From Metabacillus fastidiosus NBRC 101226 (GTDB lineage: Bacteria; Bacillota; Bacilli; Bacillales; Bacillaceae): 38,741 nucleotides of DNA. The notes below the pieces were generated by a model. It was not told where the DNA came from and made no database searches. It saw only the letters and a program-made list of their open reading frames with translations. The translations under genes and the position numbers were made by a program. Location of the stretch: positions 1 to 38,741 of the forward strand of contig NZ_BCVG01000027.1 in NCBI RefSeq assembly GCF_001591625.1. The letters are read 5' to 3'. How positions within the stretch are numbered: the stretch's first letter is position 1; every line of letters begins with the position of its first letter. Of the stretch, positions 36,179 to 38,741 are shown one piece after another.

Positions 36179-36235
36179 AGCACTCTTTTTAGGAGGATGT
36201 CTAAAAAGAGTGCTTTTTAGACATCCTCTCTTTTT
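36179..36235. terminator. Two overlapping, mutually exclusive perfect hairpins
   Basis: Hairpin A pairs 36179-36192 with 36201-36214 (14 bases, loop 8) and is followed by T-rich sequence. Hairpin B pairs 36193-36207 with 36214-36228 (15 bases, loop 6) and is followed by TCTTTTTC. The segment CTAAAAA at 36201-36207 belongs to both, so only one can form at a time. They may simply be a bidirectional terminator for the YerD-like gene and the minus-strand remnant, or a conformational switch. Confidence 0.65.
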
Positions 36236-36399
36236 CTTCATCCCTATACATTTCCATAATTGAACATGCATACTCTTCAATTACAGCTTCTATAATCTTT
36301 ATCTAACTTCTCTTTTAATTCGAGTTCTCGTAAAACTATCTTATTAATATAACTATCTGCTTTTCCCTTCAGATGAAGATTCCAATAGTATGTAACAGA
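36201..36399 (-). pseudogene. Frameshifted remnant of a small unknown gene
   Basis: Minus strand: from about 36399 one frame reads SVTYYWNLHLKGKADSYINK then IVLRELELKEKLDK. A different frame then continues KIIEAVIEEYACSIMEMYRD then EEKERMSKKHSF to a stop at 36201. Joining them with a one-base shift near 36295-36303 gives a continuous helical protein of about 65 residues. No start codon is visible upstream of the first part. It is not recognised. A real pseudogene is most likely; a sequence error would restore a short gene. Confidence 0.45.
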
Positions 36400-36524
36400 A
36401 AATGAACAAAAACCGTCTAAACAATAGAGAATGAAGTGTGCTGTCCATTATGTAAAAGGCTAGGCTAGACATAGTTCTGCATATATAATCGGTTCAGCTA
36501 TTTTCTTAACGATGCAAATTGTTT

Positions 36525-36553
36525 TCGACACTTATCTAAATGTGGAGTATTAT
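36525..36553 (+). promoter_or_regulatory. Sigma-A-type promoter of the small membrane protein gene
   Basis: TCGACA (36525-36530), 17-base spacer, TATTAT (36548-36553), each one base off consensus, about 60 bases before the start of the 98-residue gene. The rest of the 36090-36615 gap holds the hairpins and gene remnant listed separately. Confidence 0.5.
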
Positions 36554-36615
36554 CATTTGAATTGGTTTATTATAATTTCTCTGTTTATCCGGCCAAAACA
36601 GAAAACAAGTAGGAG

Positions 36616-36912
36616 ATGATTATTATCGATTTTTTATCCCCCGTTATATTTTCACTCATTGTTATTGATTTTTATGTATTTCAACTTGTCGGAAAACATC
36701 GAGGAAGAAGAGCTTGGATAGGAATTATTTCTATTCTTTTATCACCGGCTGTATGTTACATTGTTCTTTCTATTATTCGTCCCTATATACCACCGTATGG
36801 ATTTACCGGTGCTTTTATCATTCCACCGCTATATGCCCTTGTTTTCATCATTAACGGTATTGTCCTTTTAATCATTGCTTTTTTTACAAAAGAAGAGAGT
36901 AAATCATTTTAA
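36616..36912 (+). CDS. Small three-helix membrane protein of unknown function
   Basis: A 98-residue protein with three hydrophobic segments (about 4-25, 34-52, 65-90) separated by a basic loop (GKHRGRRAW) and IRPYIPPYG, ending in a charged tail (TKEESKSF). No motif is recognised. The only in-frame ATG, at 36616, directly abuts AGGAG (36611-36615), leaving no spacer; ATT at 36622 or ATC at 36625 would have better spacing, so a rare start codon is possible. It converges with hemAT. Confidence 0.6.
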   Translation: MIIIDFLSPVIFSLIVIDFYVFQLVGKHRGRRAWIGIISILLSPAVCYIVLSIIRPYIPPYGFTGAFIIPPLYALVFIINGIVLLIIAFFTKEESKSF

Positions 36913-36934
36913 ATGACTACTCTCTTTCCATTCT

Positions 36935-38665
36935 TTATAATGCAGCTTCAAGCTGGGATAATAAAGAAATAACATGCTCAGATGCTGTTTGAAGTTGAAT
37001 AAAATCCTCCTGCGCTTCTTCTATCTTTCCGTCTACATAATTTCTGATAGCTTTTGCTGCAAATTGATGAACTGCTTTATGCGGTTCCTCTAACTTTTTA
37101 AAAACAGAATTGTTTTTTATTTTTGATGGCAGATCACTATAATACCATTTTCCTAATCTACACGTTTCATGTGAGATAATTTGCACTGGATCAATCTTTT
37201 CCAAACCGAGAAGTAAATTATACACTTTCCATTTCCAAAGAAGATGATCGGTTTTCGCTAATCTAATAATATCCTTTGATCGTAGTTTAACATTCGTATC
37301 AAAGAATGAAAGACGGTAATGATCCATCTGTTTGCTTAACTCTAAAATAACTGTTGCCGTTTGCCTTGCAATTTGCTGTGAATCTGTACTCAGATCAAAA
37401 ATTATACTGTTTCTTTCCGCAATTTCCATCACGGAGGAGGACTGTTCTTCTGTCATTGCCGCAATTTGTGTCGTAGAACTGCTTATTTCTTCCATAGTAG
37501 AAACGATTGTCTCTAATTCTTCTCCGGCATTTCGCGCTGCTTTTACACTATGTTCAACAAGCTTCCCGGTATCTCCCATCTGGGTAGTAACAGAATGGGA
37601 CACTTTCAACAAAGACTCCATATTAGAAGTAATCTTTAATGTTTGTTCTTTCGTATGCTCAGCAAGCTTTCTTACTTCCTGTGCAACAACGGAGAAACCT
37701 TTGCCATGTTCCCCTGCCCGTGCTGCTTCAATGCTGGCATTTAATGCAAGTAAATTCGTCTGCTCTGTTATATCACGAATAACTTTCACTATTTCCTGCG
37801 TTTGTTCAATTTCACTATTAAGCTCGCCAACTTGTTCTTTCACTTGTCCGTATACTTTACCGACCTGGCTAATATCTGTTAATGCTTCATTAATAATTTG
37901 TTTGCTTTGCTCAGCAGAACGCACTGCATCATTCGTTCTTTCCGCTACATTGCCAGCATTTTTAGCTACTTCCTTAATCGAGGCGCTCACTTCATCAGTC
38001 GCTTGTGTCACACTGGAGCTTTCAGCAATCATATTATTCATTCCTTGGATTAAATGTTTCGTTGTATCTAATTGCGTCATCTCGTTAAGCATATCGGAAA
38101 CATCAAATAAAAATGTTTTAAATGTTTCTTCCATATATACTTCTACGATTAATTGCTGATCAAATGCGGCTAATTTTTGCACAGCAAGCACTGTTTTTAT
38201 CATTTTCTCAGGATGATCATACATTTTCTCCATTATAATAGATATCATAAGCTGAACTAATAATTGATGGGCGGAAATAAAATGATCTGCAGTCAAATGA
38301 ATACGGCTATGTACTTGTCCAATAACAACTCTGGTTCTTACATACTCATTATCAATTTTTGCTTCCAAAAATTGTTCGAGATATTTTTCCAATGTTATTC
38401 TAAGCCGGTCTATCGTTGAATGTTCCACAATCATTTCTTTTAAATGAGGAACTTCAGTAATATGTTCATAAAACTTGCTAACCATCTCTGATTTATATGG
38501 AGAAAGAAGATGGAAAGCATTTTTCACATGCTCTAAAGTTTCCTCACTAATATCCATGAAAGATAATTGTCCTTTTATTTGTTTTTCCACATTCAATATT
38601 TCTGTTGTACTAGCATATTTGAAATAAGCATTCCAAGGTCTCGGCTTTTTCACAAAAAAACTCAT
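36935..38665 (-). CDS. hemAT: Globin-coupled chemoreceptor (HemAT-like) with C-terminal CZB zinc domain
   Basis: A 576-residue soluble methyl-accepting chemotaxis protein. Residues about 15-185 are a protoglobin sensor; His119 in GQVHSRIHL aligns with the proximal heme His of B. subtilis HemAT, and Tyr66 is a possible distal residue. Residues about 195-440 are the MCP signalling coiled coil with the tip [20 protein letters not shown]. Residues about 461-576 match a chemoreceptor zinc-binding (CZB) domain: His474 (TDHLLWKWK), Cys502 ([10 protein letters not shown]), His529 and His533 (EPHKAVH). B. subtilis HemAT (about 430 residues) lacks this tail. It is likely an oxygen sensor with an added zinc or oxidant input. 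The start has GGGAGG upstream. Confidence 0.92.
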   Translation of the reverse strand: MSFFVKKPRPWNAYFKYASTTEILNVEKQIKGQLSFMDISEETLEHVKNAFHLLSPYKSEMVSKFYEHITEVPHLKEMIVEHSTIDRLRITLEKYLEQFLEAKIDNEYVRTRVVIGQVHSRIHLTADHFISAHQLLVQLMISIIMEKMYDHPEKMIKTVLAVQKLAAFDQQLIVEVYMEETFKTFLFDVSDMLNEMTQLDTTKHLIQGMNNMIAESSSVTQATDEVSASIKEVAKNAGNVAERTNDAVRSAEQSKQIINEALTDISQVGKVYGQVKEQVGELNSEIEQTQEIVKVIRDITEQTNLLALNASIEAARAGEHGKGFSVVAQEVRKLAEHTKEQTLKITSNMESLLKVSHSVTTQMGDTGKLVEHSVKAARNAGEELETIVSTMEEISSSTTQIAAMTEEQSSSVMEIAERNSIIFDLSTDSQQIARQTATVILELSKQMDHYRLSFFDTNVKLRSKDIIRLAKTDHLLWKWKVYNLLLGLEKIDPVQIISHETCRLGKWYYSDLPSKIKNNSVFKKLEEPHKAVHQFAAKAIRNYVDGKIEEAQEDFIQLQTASEHVISLLSQLEAAL

Positions 38666-38701
38666 ATGCTACCTCCCTATTATTATGCAGACATATCATT
38701 C

Positions 38702-38731
38702 AAAATTAAAAGGGGCTTTCCGATAAGTCCC
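38702..38731 (-). terminator. Terminator of a gene beyond the right edge
   Basis: Minus strand: GGGACTT (38731-38725) pairs with AAGCCCC (38718-38712), one mismatch, then TTTTAATTTT. It would end a minus-strand transcript entering from outside the window, just before hemAT. Confidence 0.5.
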
Positions 38732-38741
38732 TATAAGGTTT

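Noticed and set aside
37332-38159. 275-codon plus-strand open frame
   Set aside because: It is entirely antisense to the well-supported HemAT-like gene; the Ser/Cys/Ile-rich peptide is the usual mirror of a coiled-coil MCP region.

Overview
The window looks like chromosomal DNA from an endospore-forming member of the Bacillaceae. It is AT-rich, has strong Gram-positive ribosome binding sites with frequent TTG and GTG starts, and carries a gerA-type germination operon, splAB (spore photoproduct repair), a YjcZ-type spore small protein, and a glp regulon built as in Bacillus subtilis with the antiterminator GlpP. I do not name a species. No rRNA, tRNA, CRISPR array, intact insertion sequence or prophage is visible.

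Layout. (1) 1-5,100: glycerol use, read on the minus strand as glpP-glpF-glpK-glpD, with two GlpP-type terminator/antiterminator leaders, one before glpF and one before glpD. (2) 5,100-9,900: a small unknown protein, a LysE-type exporter, an APC amino-acid permease, a 34-residue YjcZ-like peptide, a CorA-type Mg2+ channel and an MBL-fold hydrolase. (3) 9,980-13,530: a translationally coupled gerA-type AA-AB-AC operon with a near-consensus sigma-G promoter, then a broken small gene and a small membrane protein. (4) 14,456-17,905: an unusual promoter region and a SwrC-type RND exporter. (5) 17,940-20,880: a 58-residue protein, splB, splA, an AhpD-like protein and a YwqG-like DUF1963 protein. (6) 21,027-25,860: a ThDP-enzyme/aldehyde-dehydrogenase operon divergent from a YerD-like FMN/Fe-S glutamate-synthase-domain protein. 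(7) 26,169-34,166: an AEC carrier, a DeoR-type regulator and a complete 2-aminoethylphosphonate (AEP) uptake and breakdown operon (phnS, phnT, fused phnUV, phnX, phnW). (8) 34,494-36,089: a second YerD-like gene, so two close paralogues in direct orientation bracket the AEP locus. (9) 36,179-38,665: nested hairpins, a frameshifted gene remnant, a small membrane protein and a HemAT-type globin-coupled chemoreceptor with an extra C-terminal zinc-binding (CZB) domain.

How the genes work together. GlpF admits glycerol, GlpK phosphorylates it, GlpD oxidises it, and GlpP relieves termination in both leaders. In the AEP locus PhnS/T/UV import AEP, PhnW converts it with pyruvate to phosphonoacetaldehyde and alanine, and PhnX releases phosphate and acetaldehyde. 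The nearby ThDP enzyme and aldehyde dehydrogenase could use that acetaldehyde, which is inference only. The most unusual signals are a structured non-coding repeat present at 1-110 and 27,181-27,410, the HemAT-CZB architecture, the YerD duplication around the AEP locus, and the overlapping perfect hairpins near 36,200.
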